Source: Geobacter sp. AOG2 (GTDB taxonomy: Bacteria; Desulfobacterota; Desulfuromonadia; Geobacterales; Pseudopelobacteraceae). From it: DNA of 64,000 nt. Position numbers and translations under genes: made by a program. A model generated the notes under the pieces. The model ran no database searches. It was not told the origin of the DNA and saw only the letters and a list, made by a program, of their open reading frames with translations. The stretch covers positions 1,210,049 to 1,274,048 of the forward strand of contig NZ_BLJA01000001.1 of assembly GCF_019972295.1 (NCBI RefSeq). Reading direction: 5' to 3'. Below are positions 43,718-52,076 of this stretch, in pieces. The first letter of the stretch is position 1. Every line of letters begins with the position of its first letter.

Positions 43718-44146
43718 CTAGTCAGTCGTCCAGGGGGGCCTGGTAGTCGTAATCCTGAACCCGTCCTCAAGGGTGGCCTGGGTGAGACTCCCTGCCTCGG
43801 CCTGGATGCAGATGAAGTACAGATCCTCATCCCCGGCCTTCCAGGACCGTTCGTCACTGGGTGCGACCCGTACCAAGCTGCCTTCTCGAATCGGGATTTC
43901 TTCTCCATCAACAAGGAACGTACCGTCGCCGCGCAGCACGATGTAGAGCTCCTCGTTTTTCTTATGGGCATGGACAAAGGGCATGCACTTTCCTGCCGGA
44001 AGCCGGTTGAGGGATACCTCGCAACCGGTAAGGCCAAGTTCCTCGCCGATGAAGTATTTGCCTTGTAAGCTCCTGAATTCATGATCCAAAAGGTTTTCGA
44101 AGGGACCAATGTGGGCTGCAGCGAAGTTTTTTGACTGAGTCGTCAT
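43718..44146 (-). CDS. Cupin-domain protein
   Basis: The 142-residue protein has cupin motif 1 as PFVHAHKKNEELYIVLRGDG (two His and one Glu: H-x-H-x4-E) followed by EGSLVRVAPSDERSW in place of motif 2, where the usual histidine is not obvious. Metal binding is therefore uncertain. GGAGCAG precedes ATG 44146, and the stop of the flavodoxin-like gene lies 1 nt before the start. It is last in the TetR-controlled redox operon. Function unknown; cupins of this size are often sugar or small-molecule binders or isomerases. Confidence 0.82.
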   Translation of the reverse strand: MTTQSKNFAAAHIGPFENLLDHEFRSLQGKYFIGEELGLTGCEVSLNRLPAGKCMPFVHAHKKNEELYIVLRGDGTFLVDGEEIPIREGSLVRVAPSDERSWKAGDEDLYFICIQAEAGSLTQATLEDGFRITTTRPPWTTD

Positions 44147-44147
44147 G

Positions 44148-44801
44148 CTACTGCTCCTTTCCGACAAGTTTGGCCCCCAGCTCATATGCTCTCTGACAGT
44201 CATCTGGGAACACCTCCTTGCGCCGTTGCGCCTTGTGGGCGGGATCAAAGCTTTCTATCAGCACCTTCCCGTAATCGTCAACCTGACAGGTGTCAAAGCT
44301 GCATAAGGACTCGGGCTGCTGTCCGAAGATCAACTGCAGATAGCGGGCGTGGGAGTTGAAAAGGGGATCGTAGCCGTACGTTTTGCTCTGCTCCTCCGTG
44401 ACATTCATCGTATAGATGAATCCGGTGGCGATCTGCTTGGGTGCTATGGATGCATAGGGCACGGTATAGGTCAGGTAGGGAAACAGCAAGCGCTCGAGGA
44501 AGGAGCGCGTCTCGCCGGTTACCGAACCAAAATAGATCGGCGACCCGATGACTAGGGCGTCGGCCTCAATGATCTTTTTAAGGGTCGGCGTCAAACCGTC
44601 AGTGAAACTGCAGGTACCATAACTCTTGCCGCCTCTGGTCTTACAAGCAAGACAACTTATGCACCCTTTAAAATTAAGGTCATAGAGGTGGACAACCTCC
44701 GTCTCGGCTCCTTGTGCGGCGGCGCCTTCCAGGGCCTTACCCAGTAGAGTTGCCGTGTTCCATTTTTTTCTCGGACTTCCGTTTATCGCAATGAGCTTCA
44801 T
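44148..44801 (-). CDS. Flavodoxin-fold NAD(P)H-dependent FMN reductase / iron-sulfur flavoprotein
   Basis: The 217-residue protein has the FMN phosphate loop INGSPRKKWNTATLL, a cysteine group GCISCLACKTRGGKSYGTC, and ADALVIGSPIYFGSVTGETRSFLERL, as in flavodoxin-like NADPH-dependent oxidoreductases. The CxxC..C arrangement resembles iron-sulfur flavoproteins. Start 44801 is preferred over 44807 because GGAG lies 8 nt upstream. It is tightly followed by the cupin gene. A similar protein is encoded at 46606-47184 in the same operon. Confidence 0.88.
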   Translation of the reverse strand: MKLIAINGSPRKKWNTATLLGKALEGAAAQGAETEVVHLYDLNFKGCISCLACKTRGGKSYGTCSFTDGLTPTLKKIIEADALVIGSPIYFGSVTGETRSFLERLLFPYLTYTVPYASIAPKQIATGFIYTMNVTEEQSKTYGYDPLFNSHARYLQLIFGQQPESLCSFDTCQVDDYGKVLIESFDPAHKAQRRKEVFPDDCQRAYELGAKLVGKEQ

Positions 44802-44884
44802 AGTCATATCTCCGCTGTTGTATGTTTTTTAGAACATCTCACGCCATGCTATCTTTGTTTATAATTCAGTGCTCGGTCGCCGGA

Positions 44885-45688
44885 TCATCTCCATTCGATC
44901 CGCGCCGCCTGACGCAGGGGGACGCTATGATAACTATAACGGGGGAATCCATACATCAGCGCCCCGAATACGCTGTGGTCCGCAGGGACGCCAAGCGCTT
45001 CACGTAACGGTAGATGCCCGTTGGCGGCCCGCATCAGGAAACCCGCCCAGCATGTGCCGATACCCCGGGCAACCGCCGCCAGTTCGAACTGGGTAAGCGC
45101 AATGGTGCTGTCCACCGAACTCCAAATCCATTCGTCCGGAGCGTGGATGATGGCCAAATGGGGAGCATTGCGCAGGATCGGGTCCTTGCCTTGTTCCCAC
45201 TGTTCGATGAAAGGCGCATACCGTGGTTCCCGCGTGTTGATCTGGCGCAGGTAATCGACTACCAGACCGGCCAGGCGCCTGACCTCGGCCGGGGTCTGGA
45301 TGACCAGCCAGTGCACCGGTTGGCGGTTCACAGCCGACGGTGCCCAGCGGGCAACCTCAACAGCCTCCCTGACTAACGGCTCTGGTACCGGCTCGTCCCG
45401 GAATTCGCGGATGGAACGGCGGCTCTTCAGTAGCTGATTCAGGGCAGGGACGGAGACGGCCAGGTCATGATCGATGAGAGAAGAGTCCTCCAACGGCAGC
45501 GTCTCATGATGAATCGCTCCAAGCGGGCAGACGGCGACGCAGTGGCCGCAAGCGATGCAGCGCTGATCCACACCGGCACGAAAAACTGGGAATCCGTCCC
45601 CATCCCGGTCAAAAAGTCCCATGGGGCATACAGCGCTGCACATGCCGTCACGTCGGCACGTGGTGTGGTTAATTGTTACCAAACTCAT
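44885..45688 (-). CDS. Nitroreductase fused to a 2[4Fe-4S] ferredoxin domain
   Basis: The 267-residue protein has an N-terminal ferredoxin with two cluster motifs (CRRDGMCSAVCP and CIACGHCVAVCP). A nitroreductase FMN domain follows (SRRSIREFRDEPVP, RWAPSAVNRQPVHWLVIQTP, ARGIGTCWAGFLMRAANG). Such fusions reduce nitro or quinone-like substrates with electrons from iron-sulfur donors. AAGGAGGAG precedes the ATG. It lies 48 nt after the QueG-like gene and 84 nt before the next gene. Confidence 0.92.
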   Translation of the reverse strand: MSLVTINHTTCRRDGMCSAVCPMGLFDRDGDGFPVFRAGVDQRCIACGHCVAVCPLGAIHHETLPLEDSSLIDHDLAVSVPALNQLLKSRRSIREFRDEPVPEPLVREAVEVARWAPSAVNRQPVHWLVIQTPAEVRRLAGLVVDYLRQINTREPRYAPFIEQWEQGKDPILRNAPHLAIIHAPDEWIWSSVDSTIALTQFELAAVARGIGTCWAGFLMRAANGHLPLREALGVPADHSVFGALMYGFPRYSYHSVPLRQAARIEWR

Positions 45689-45736
45689 GATCTCCTCCTT
45701 AAAGTGAAACCTGCCGTTGAAATCGCATAATGCTCC

Positions 45737-46591
45737 CTACGGACGTGCGCGTCCTGCCTTGGCCGATCCGACCGGGATGCTGCCTTCGCATGGCACCTTG
45801 GTCTGGCAGAGGCCGCAACCAGTGTGAGTCACACCGAATCGCTCGGCGACCGCTGTCACCGCCGTACCGTAGACATAGTGGCTACAGATATCCTTGTTGT
45901 GTCCTTGCGGCGAAATAGCGCCCACCGGGCAGCGTCCGATGCAGGCACCACAACTCTTCTCGCGGTAATAAAGGCAGTTGTGATAATGATCGGGGTAGGG
46001 GCGCGGACTTGGCTCCAGCAACAGGTCGGTAATCACGCTACCGCAGCGATGGGCGATGCCCCGGGGGGTGATCAAGGCGTCGTTCAAACTGAAGGTGCCC
46101 AAGCCGGCGGCATAGGCTGCGTGACGCTCCGACCAAGTGGAGGCCCTTCCAATCGGGGTGTCGGCGTATTCACGCCAAGTTGTTTCCAATTGGGGTGCAA
46201 CGGCGTGGTGGCCCTGCTCGGCGAGCCACTCCGTCACATGACGGCGTAGGGCGGCATTAAACTGCTCGCCGAAGTTTCTGGTGCGAGCCCAGGCCGCGGA
46301 AGGGTAGAGTGTCTCCCGGCGGTTGCTTTCCCGTGTCGGTTGGGTAATTGGTAGAATCCAGGAAATTACCGTGGCCGCACGCACACCGGTGCCGAAACCT
46401 ATCTCCATCACCTCGTGCGGCGTACGATGAAACTCACCGATAATCTGTTTGTAGTCGCCGAAGAGTGGGTCGTCGGCAGAGGCGTAGCCGACCAGCGGCT
46501 CATCGAAATAGGGGTCGCCGTTCTCGGGAAAGCGGCCAGCCGGACTTTCCTCGACAAAGCGGCATATCATGGTACGGATGCGCTCCTCCAT
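45737..46591 (-). CDS. QueG-like double-cluster iron-sulfur protein
   Basis: The 284-residue protein ends in two [4Fe-4S] motifs: CGACIGRCPVGAISPQGHNKDIC (CxxCxxxCP) and CGLCQTKVPCEGSIP. The upstream part (GLGTFSLNDALITPRGIAHRCGSVITDL) resembles epoxyqueuosine reductase and reductive-dehalogenase-like corrinoid folds. Whether a corrinoid is bound cannot be judged. ATG 46591 follows AAAGGAG; the open frame to 46738 lies inside the upstream gene. Context suggests electron transfer to or from the operon's flavoproteins rather than tRNA modification. Confidence 0.82.
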   Translation of the reverse strand: MEERIRTMICRFVEESPAGRFPENGDPYFDEPLVGYASADDPLFGDYKQIIGEFHRTPHEVMEIGFGTGVRAATVISWILPITQPTRESNRRETLYPSAAWARTRNFGEQFNAALRRHVTEWLAEQGHHAVAPQLETTWREYADTPIGRASTWSERHAAYAAGLGTFSLNDALITPRGIAHRCGSVITDLLLEPSPRPYPDHYHNCLYYREKSCGACIGRCPVGAISPQGHNKDICSHYVYGTAVTAVAERFGVTHTGCGLCQTKVPCEGSIPVGSAKAGRARP

Positions 46592-46605
46592 CCCGGTCTC
46601 CTTTC

Positions 46606-47184
46606 TTATCGGGCAGATGCCATCAAGGCGCGTGCCGCTTCCTCGGCCTGTTGCAGGATACGACCCGGAACGACGTTGGTTCTGCCGGGCCCGATACCGC
46701 AGGCGCGGATCAGCGTAGTCTCGCTGAACCCCATCCATTTCAAAAATCCTTCGTAGCGCGTGAAAATATCGGAAAACGCAGCCTCCTCAGGTTGCCCCTG
46801 GGTTAGGACAAAGATCAGTTTTTTGGATGCCAGGCGGCTTGGCTGCGGGTTGGAGATGTAATCGGGCACCAAATAGGAGTAGGTGCGGTCGATGAACCCC
46901 TTAAGTTGGCTGGTGATATCCCCATAATAGACCGGTGAGGCCAGCACCACTGCGTCTGACTCGCTCACCGCCGCCAATACCTCGCTCAAGTCGTCTTTGA
47001 GTACGCATTTATCGAGTTTGGTTTTGCAGGCATAGCACGCCTGGCAGCCACGGTAGGTAAGGCGGTTTAGCTCGAAGGCCCTTGTTTTTGCTCCCAATTC
47101 TCCGGCGATTTTCAATACATGGTTGGCTATGGCGGTACTGTTCCCCGTGGTTCGAGGGCTTCCCAACAGGCTGACAATTTTCAT
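46606..47184 (-). CDS. Flavodoxin-fold NADPH-dependent oxidoreductase
   Basis: The 192-residue protein begins MKIVSLLGSPRTTGNSTAI, with the FMN loop SPRTTGNS. It continues with GCQACYACKTKLDKCVLKDD and SDAVVLASPVYYGDITSQLKGFIDR, as in iron-sulfur flavoprotein/FMN reductases. GGAGAG lies 7 nt before ATG 47184, which overlaps the stop of the previous gene by 4 nt (ATGA). It is the second gene of the redox operon and a paralog of 44148-44801. Confidence 0.9.
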   Translation of the reverse strand: MKIVSLLGSPRTTGNSTAIANHVLKIAGELGAKTRAFELNRLTYRGCQACYACKTKLDKCVLKDDLSEVLAAVSESDAVVLASPVYYGDITSQLKGFIDRTYSYLVPDYISNPQPSRLASKKLIFVLTQGQPEEAAFSDIFTRYEGFLKWMGFSETTLIRACGIGPGRTNVVPGRILQQAEEAARALMASAR

Positions 47185-47765
47185 TTTATTCTCTCCGTTG
47201 CGACGGTCTTGCCAATCTCCCAAGCCGAGCCAAGGAATTCCCCCACACTATAGTAGCCACGATGAGCCGTGTCCCATATCATGGGACTCACCTTGGTGAT
47301 GTCCGGGTATCCTTTGGCGCCGATCACCGCTTCATCAGCCTTGACGTCCACGATCTCGCCCACGAACTGGGTGTGCAGACCCAGGTCGTGGATATGCAGC
47401 AGGCGGCACTCCACCACCAGCGGTACTTCGTCCACGTAGGGGGCGTCAACCAGGTCACTCCCCACCGCTGTCCAATCGCAGTCGGCGAACTTATTTCCAT
47501 TGCGGCCCGAGACGGTCCCCACGTAGTCTGTCTGAGCCGCCTGTGTCCGTGCGGGAATGCTGATAGTGAACGCCCTGCGCGCCTCGATGGCGGCATAGCT
47601 GTAGGTTGCCCGGCGTAGGGATACCGCCAGGCAGGGAGGCTGGGAGCAGCAGATACCGCCCCAGGCAGCGGTCATGATGTTTGGCACACCTCCTTCATCG
47701 TAGGTTCCAACCAGCCACACCGGGGTAGGGGTCGCCAACGTCTTTGCTCCCACGGATTGTTTCAT
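47181..47765 (-). CDS. Flavin reductase-like (DIM6/NTAB) protein
   Basis: The 194-residue FMN-binding split-barrel protein has TPTPVWLVGTYDEGGVPNIM at the start. It continues with AAWGGICCSQPPCLAVSLRRATYSY, ARRAFTISIPA, and VECRLLHIHDLGLHTQFVGEIVDV. GGAGGAG precedes ATG 47765. It is the first gene of a six-gene operon (to 43718), with a TAGACCAGTCTA operator 37 nt upstream. It may keep reduced flavin available to the partner flavoproteins. Confidence 0.9.
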   Translation of the reverse strand: MKQSVGAKTLATPTPVWLVGTYDEGGVPNIMTAAWGGICCSQPPCLAVSLRRATYSYAAIEARRAFTISIPARTQAAQTDYVGTVSGRNGNKFADCDWTAVGSDLVDAPYVDEVPLVVECRLLHIHDLGLHTQFVGEIVDVKADEAVIGAKGYPDITKVSPMIWDTAHRGYYSVGEFLGSAWEIGKTVATERIK

Positions 47766-47797
47766 GTTCTCCTCCTTGGTTGATTCGGCAATCTGCA

Positions 47798-47813
47798 AAA
47801 ATAGACCAGTCTA
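47798..47813 (-). promoter_or_regulatory. TetR operator and -10 of the flavoprotein operon
   Basis: TAGAC-CA-GTCTA (47802-47813) is a perfect dyad. On the minus strand it runs straight into TATTTTTGC, forming a -10 TATTTT at 47803-47798. The same GGTCTATTTTTGC or CTGGTCTATTTTTGC sequence recurs at the tetR promoter (48426-48447), so both are probably bound by the TetR protein encoded between them. The -35 here is poor. Confidence 0.7.
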
Positions 47814-47833
47814 CTAATACCCGGAAAAAAAGC

Positions 47834-48421
47834 TTACTTCTGCCGTAAGATGGCGCTGAAAAGGACATCAACGAAATCCCGCATCGGCTGGGGCGACTTC
47901 ATCACCTTGGCCCGCAGGATCGCACCTTCCCACCCGGAAAGGATGAAGCCGGCCGTTATAGCAGGATCGACATCATCGGAAAGTTCGCCTCGTTTTTGCG
48001 CCTCACGCAGGCAGACGGCGAACCGTTCCCGCCACATGCCGAAGATCTCGTCCAGGCGGGCGCGGAAACGTTCGTTCAGGTCTGCCAACTCCTGTCCCAG
48101 GTTTCCGATCAGGCACCCTTTGGTGCACTGGTTGTGGATCGCCCGCGTCAGCCCGCTCTCCAACATTTCGCGGATGCGGTCGAGCGGGGCGAGATCTTCG
48201 TTGTAGAGAAACATCTCCAGGCGTTGTTCGAAACGTTCGGCGAAGTGGTCGATCACCGCCAGGCCGAAATCTTCTTTACTCCTGAAGTAATGGTAGAACG
48301 ATCCCTTGGGGACGCCTGCCTCTTTCAGGACCGCATCGATGCCGGTGGCATTGTAACCCTGGCGGGCGATCATCTCGGTGCCGATCCGGATGATCTCGCC
48401 CTGTGTGTCTTTCTTTTTCAT
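47834..48421 (-). CDS. TetR family repressor of the redox operon
   Basis: The 195-residue protein has the HTH IIRIGTEMIARQGYNATGIDAVLKEAGVPKGSFYHYFRSKEDF and the tetracyclin-repressor-like C domain NQCTKGCLIGNLGQELAD, typical of the AcuR/NemR-like subgroup. NemR-type members sense electrophiles through cysteines; here candidate cysteines are in QCTKGCLIG. Start MKKKDTQGE at 48421. It lies between the operon and a divergent aldehyde dehydrogenase. Its own promoter spacer is an operator. Confidence 0.92.
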   Translation of the reverse strand: MKKKDTQGEIIRIGTEMIARQGYNATGIDAVLKEAGVPKGSFYHYFRSKEDFGLAVIDHFAERFEQRLEMFLYNEDLAPLDRIREMLESGLTRAIHNQCTKGCLIGNLGQELADLNERFRARLDEIFGMWRERFAVCLREAQKRGELSDDVDPAITAGFILSGWEGAILRAKVMKSPQPMRDFVDVLFSAILRQK

Positions 48422-48427
48422 GAGGCA

Positions 48428-48456
48428 AAAATAGACCGGTCGGTCTAACGTGTCAA
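48428..48456 (-). promoter_or_regulatory. tetR promoter with operator in the spacer
   Basis: On the minus strand TTGACA (48456-48451), a 17-nt spacer and TATTTT (48433-48428) form a good sigma-70 promoter. The dyad TAGACCG-GT-CGGTCTA at 48432-48447 fills nearly all of the spacer, which predicts autorepression. It could also affect the divergent aldehyde dehydrogenase promoter, whose TATACT -10 is probably at 48481-48486. Confidence 0.8.
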
Positions 48457-48567
48457 CAAAAAACGTCATCACTTTTTGTGTATACTTTGTAAAAAGACAC
48501 GTTAAAATAACATCCGGTTTATACCAGTAGTATGAAAATGTACCTGAATAAATGGAGGATTAATGCC

Positions 48568-50022
48568 ATGCTCACATTGCACGACCCGACCCTTTTTCGC
48601 CAGCAATGTTATATCAACGGACAGTGGCTCGATGCAGCGGACGGTGGAACGATTTCGGTCAACAATCCCGCTACTGATGAGATCATCGGCACTGTTCCCA
48701 AGATGGGGACGACTGAGACCCGCTCCGCCATCGAAGCTGCCAACGCGGCCTTTCCGGCTTGGCGCGCCAAGACGGCTGCGGAGCGCTCCCGGCTTCTGCG
48801 CCGCTGGTACGAATTATTGCTTGAAAATCAGGAGGATCTGGCTATTTTGATGACCGCCGAACAAGGCAAGCCGCTGGCCGAATCCCGTGGTGAAATTTCT
48901 TACGCCGCCTCTTTCGTCGAATGGTTTGCCGAGGAGGGAAAGCGGGTCTACGGCGACACAATCCCCACCTTTCAGAACGACAAGCGAATTGTTGTCATCA
49001 AGGAGCCGATCGGTGTCTGCGCCGCCATCACCCCTTGGAATTTTCCTGCCGCCATGATTACCCGCAAGGCTGGGCCAGCGTTGGCAGTCGGTTGTACCAT
49101 GGTTCTCAAACCGGCCAGCCAGACCCCATATTCGGCACTGGCGCTGGCGGTACTGGCCGAGCGGGCAGGCATACCGGCAGGCGTCTTCAACGTCCTTACC
49201 GGTGCTTCCAACGCTATCGGGGGCGAGATGACCGCCAACCCGATCGTCCGCAAGCTGACCTTTACCGGCTCCACCGAGATCGGCAAGCTGCTCATGCAGC
49301 AGTGCGCCGGAACGGTCAAGAAGGTGGCCATGGAACTGGGCGGCAATGCCCCCTTCATCGTGTTCGACGATGCCGACGTGGATGCCGCGGTGGAGGGGGC
49401 CATCGCCTCAAAGTATCGCAATACAGGCCAGACTTGCGTTTGCACTAACCGTTTCCTGGTACAGGCCGGCGTCTACGATGCTTTCGCGGAAAAATTGTCC
49501 ATTGCCGTGGCAAGGTTGAAGGTTGGTGACGGGCTTAAGGGAGATACCCAGCAGGGGCCACTGATCGACATGAAGGCGGTGGAAAAAGTGGAGGAGCACA
49601 TCGCCGACGCCCTCGCCAAGGGGGCACGCATCGTCACCGGAGGACGGCGGCACGAGTTGGGCGGCAGCTTCTTCCAGCCTACCATCTTGGCCGATGTCAC
49701 CCCCTCCATGGCGGTGGCCCGGGAAGAAACCTTCGGCCCCCTGGCGCCGCTGTTCCGTTTCACCACCGACGAAGAGGCGGTCAGAATGGCCAACGACACA
49801 GAATTCGGGCTGGCCTCCTATTTCTACAGCCGGGACATCGGCCGGGTCTGGAGGGTTGCGGAGGCCTTGGAGTACGGGATTGTCGGCATTAATACCGGCT
49901 TGATCTCGTCCGCGGTAGCACCTTTTGGCGGGGTAAAGGAGTCGGGTGTCGGCCGGGAGGGTTCCCGGTACGGCGTCGATGATTTTCTGGAGATCAAGTA
50001 TCTGTGCATGGGCGGCATCTGA
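48568..50022 (+). CDS. gabD: NAD(P)-dependent aldehyde dehydrogenase, succinate-semialdehyde type
   Basis: The 484-residue protein is a full-length ALDH with catalytic C290 (TGQTCVCTNRF) and E256 (MELGGNAPFIVF). The cofactor region is ITPWNFPAAMITRKAGPALAVGC. FTGSTEIGKLLM and FGGVKESGVGREGSRYGVDDFLEIKY match the succinate-semialdehyde dehydrogenase subgroup. GGAGG is 9 nt before ATG 48568. It is divergent from tetR; the shared operator suggests induction with the redox operon. Substrate is inferred from subgroup motifs only. Confidence 0.9.
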   Translation: MLTLHDPTLFRQQCYINGQWLDAADGGTISVNNPATDEIIGTVPKMGTTETRSAIEAANAAFPAWRAKTAAERSRLLRRWYELLLENQEDLAILMTAEQGKPLAESRGEISYAASFVEWFAEEGKRVYGDTIPTFQNDKRIVVIKEPIGVCAAITPWNFPAAMITRKAGPALAVGCTMVLKPASQTPYSALALAVLAERAGIPAGVFNVLTGASNAIGGEMTANPIVRKLTFTGSTEIGKLLMQQCAGTVKKVAMELGGNAPFIVFDDADVDAAVEGAIASKYRNTGQTCVCTNRFLVQAGVYDAFAEKLSIAVARLKVGDGLKGDTQQGPLIDMKAVEKVEEHIADALAKGARIVTGGRRHELGGSFFQPTILADVTPSMAVAREETFGPLAPLFRFTTDEEAVRMANDTEFGLASYFYSRDIGRVWRVAEALEYGIVGINTGLISSAVAPFGGVKESGVGREGSRYGVDDFLEIKYLCMGGI

Positions 50023-50044
50023 TAGTGGCAGGTTGTTGTGAAAC

Positions 50045-50168
50045 CCAGGTTGTTCAAAAATAGTCAGATCGCTGCACCCGCAGAAAGCCCGGCGGAGGCG
50101 TAGCAGCGCTGCGCTGCACAAAAGGGCTTTCGAGGACGAAGGCCTGATGGCTGTTTTTCAACAACCTG
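50045..50168 (-). mobile_element. MITE-like repeat, copy A
   Basis: This 124-bp element is the reverse-complement counterpart of 52724-52846. It has terminal inverted repeats of the form CAGGTTGTTGAAAAA / CCAGGTTGTTCAAAAA, and internal blocks shared with copy B (TAGTCAGATCG, GGCGTAGCAGCGCT, GCTTTCGAGGA). It lies between the convergent ALDH and MerA-type genes and ends exactly at the stop codon of the latter. No coding capacity. Confidence 0.8.
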
Positions 50169-51587
50169 CTACTCGGCACAGCAGGAGAGCCTGCTGATAT
50201 CCCTGTCGAACCCCTGGGCGCAGAGTTTCAGCCCTTCGCCGATGGACGGGTAAACGTGCATGGTGGTGGCCAGATCCGCCACGGTCGCCTTCAGGTGCAG
50301 GGCCAGGGCCGCCTCGTTGATCATGTCCGCCCCCCGGTGGCAGGCGAGGTGTACCCCCAGGAGCCGCCCGGTCAGCCGGTCGGCGACCATCTTGATTACC
50401 CCGGCGGTATGTCCGGTGACATGGGCCTTGGGGATGGCACTGACCGGCATGGTATTGACCGCCACGTCGAAGCCGGCTTGCCGTGCGCTTTCCTCGGTAT
50501 GCCCGACCATGCCGATCTCCGGGTCCGTGAATACCGCCATGGGGGCAGACAGGTAATCCATGGTGCAGCCGCACCCTTCGTCGAACATATCGTCAACCGC
50601 CACGATGGCCTGGCGGGCTCCGACCGTGGCGATCAGCATCCTGCCGGTCACGTCCCCGGCCGCCCAGATGCCGTCGGTTGAGGTGCGCATGCGCCCATCG
50701 GTGGCAATAAAGCCTTTCGGGTCCGTTGCCACGCCCGCCCGTTCCAGGCCGAGACCTTCCGTGGCCGGGCCGGTCCCCACCGCCAGGAGCAGCCGCTCGG
50801 CGGTGTATTCGTGGCGCCTGCCGCCAACGTCGGCGGAGAGTACATTCACATCTCCCGCACGGTCAGCCGAGCAGACGGTGACGCCGGCCACCACCTTGAT
50901 CCCTTCCACAATCAATACATCCCGGATCGCTTCGGCCGCTTCCCGCTCCACGGCCGGCAAAAGGCGCGGTCCGTGTTCGAGGATCGTGACGCGGCAGCCC
51001 AGGCGATGGTACATCTGTCCCAGTTCGACGGCAATGACGCCGCCTCCCAGGATGACCAGGGATTTGGGAAGCTGTTTCATCAGCAGAGCGCTCCGGCTCG
51101 TGAGATAATTGCATCCCTCTATTCCCGGAATGGCGGGGATGCGTGGTTTGCCTCCAACTGCGACAAGGAATCGGTTGCTACGATAAACTTTATCGTTTGC
51201 CTCGATGGTCTTCGAATCGACAAAGCGTGCGGTCCCCTTGACGAGTTTCAGGCCGGACATGTTTTTGAGTACGTCCAGATAGCGTTCCTGGCGAAGCTTG
51301 CGCACGACCTCCTCCCGGTGGGCGAAAAGAGGTTCGAAATCAACGTCCTCTCTGACCTCCTGAAACCCGAGTCCGAGTTTCATCCCCAGTTGGGCATCGT
51401 GCTTGAACAGGGCCGCGTGGATGAGGGTTTTGCTGGGGATACAGCCCCAATTAACGCAGGTCCCTCCCAGAACGCTTTTTTCGAACATGAGCACTCGTGC
51501 TCCATGGGAGGTGGCGCGCAGAGCCCCTGCAAAAGCGGTCGAGCCCGAGCCGAGGATGATCAGGTCGGCTGTGCTTTCGGTTGTCAT
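50169..51587 (-). CDS. merA: MerA-type mercuric reductase-like flavoprotein
   Basis: This 472-residue member of the pyridine nucleotide-disulfide oxidoreductase family has an FAD motif (DLIILGSGSTAFAGALRA), the redox disulfide GGTCVNWGCIPSK (C44, C49), an NAD(P)-binding motif (LVILGGGVIAVELGQMY) and the C-terminal vicinal cysteine pair in LSCCAE (C469, C470), the hallmark of mercuric reductase. No N-terminal NmerA domain is present. GAGGAGG precedes the ATG. No merR, merT or merP gene is nearby, so the physiological substrate could be another metal or disulfide. Confidence 0.85.
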   Translation of the reverse strand: MTTESTADLIILGSGSTAFAGALRATSHGARVLMFEKSVLGGTCVNWGCIPSKTLIHAALFKHDAQLGMKLGLGFQEVREDVDFEPLFAHREEVVRKLRQERYLDVLKNMSGLKLVKGTARFVDSKTIEANDKVYRSNRFLVAVGGKPRIPAIPGIEGCNYLTSRSALLMKQLPKSLVILGGGVIAVELGQMYHRLGCRVTILEHGPRLLPAVEREAAEAIRDVLIVEGIKVVAGVTVCSADRAGDVNVLSADVGGRRHEYTAERLLLAVGTGPATEGLGLERAGVATDPKGFIATDGRMRTSTDGIWAAGDVTGRMLIATVGARQAIVAVDDMFDEGCGCTMDYLSAPMAVFTDPEIGMVGHTEESARQAGFDVAVNTMPVSAIPKAHVTGHTAGVIKMVADRLTGRLLGVHLACHRGADMINEAALALHLKATVADLATTMHVYPSIGEGLKLCAQGFDRDISRLSCCAE

Positions 51588-51657
51588 GGGAAATCCTCCT
51601 CAACGTTAGCTGCAATTGGTTCAATGCCTTCGAAAGCTCCCCGTGTCAGGCATCGGC

Positions 51658-51693
51658 AAAAAAAGGGCTGCCGATTAGCGGCCGGCAGCCTTT
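51658..51693 (-). terminator. Rho-independent terminator after the 121-residue gene
   Basis: On the minus strand GGCTGCCG (51690-51683) pairs with CGGCAGCC (51673-51666) and is extended by AAA/TTT pairs. It is followed by a run of seven T residues. It ends the transcript of the gene at 51711-52076. Confidence 0.88.
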
Positions 51694-51710
51694 AGGTCCA
51701 GGTGCATCTT

Positions 51711-52076
51711 TTAAGAATCGACCGGATTGCCATGGGTCTCCACGTCGAAGATAGTCAGCAGGGCTTCCGGTGTGTAGGCGCACACATGGGTGCGCATCCC
51801 CCCTTCTTTGGCTTGATGTACCCACTCAATCTTGTCCCCGGATGCTTCATGGATGAATTTCACCCGTGTTCCTCCGACCCGTTTGACCTCATCTCGCATC
51901 TCGTTCATGGTCAAGAGCTGTAACCCGCCGATTTCTTCGTCCTTTGTGGTGTGTTCCAGAAACCTGTCGATCAAGTCGTAATCGAGAAAATCTTCTTCCT
52001 TGCGCCACCATTTGACGAAACGATGATCCGCTGTTGCATGTTCCCTGACACTTGCTGCTATTTCGCGCCCTTTCAT
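51711..52076 (-). CDS. Conserved-looking protein of unknown function
   Basis: The 121-residue protein is soluble and charged: MKGREIAASVREHATADHR, FVKWWRKEEDFLDYDLIDRFL, then TMNEMRDEVKRVGGTRVKFIH and GGMRTHVCAYTPEALLTIFDVE. There is no signal peptide or membrane segment. A strong AAAGGAGGTG ribosome site and its own terminator show it is a real gene, probably monocistronic. I do not recognise the family. The single Cys and the absence of catalytic motifs give no functional clue. Confidence 0.75.
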   Translation of the reverse strand: MKGREIAASVREHATADHRFVKWWRKEEDFLDYDLIDRFLEHTTKDEEIGGLQLLTMNEMRDEVKRVGGTRVKFIHEASGDKIEWVHQAKEGGMRTHVCAYTPEALLTIFDVETHGNPVDS

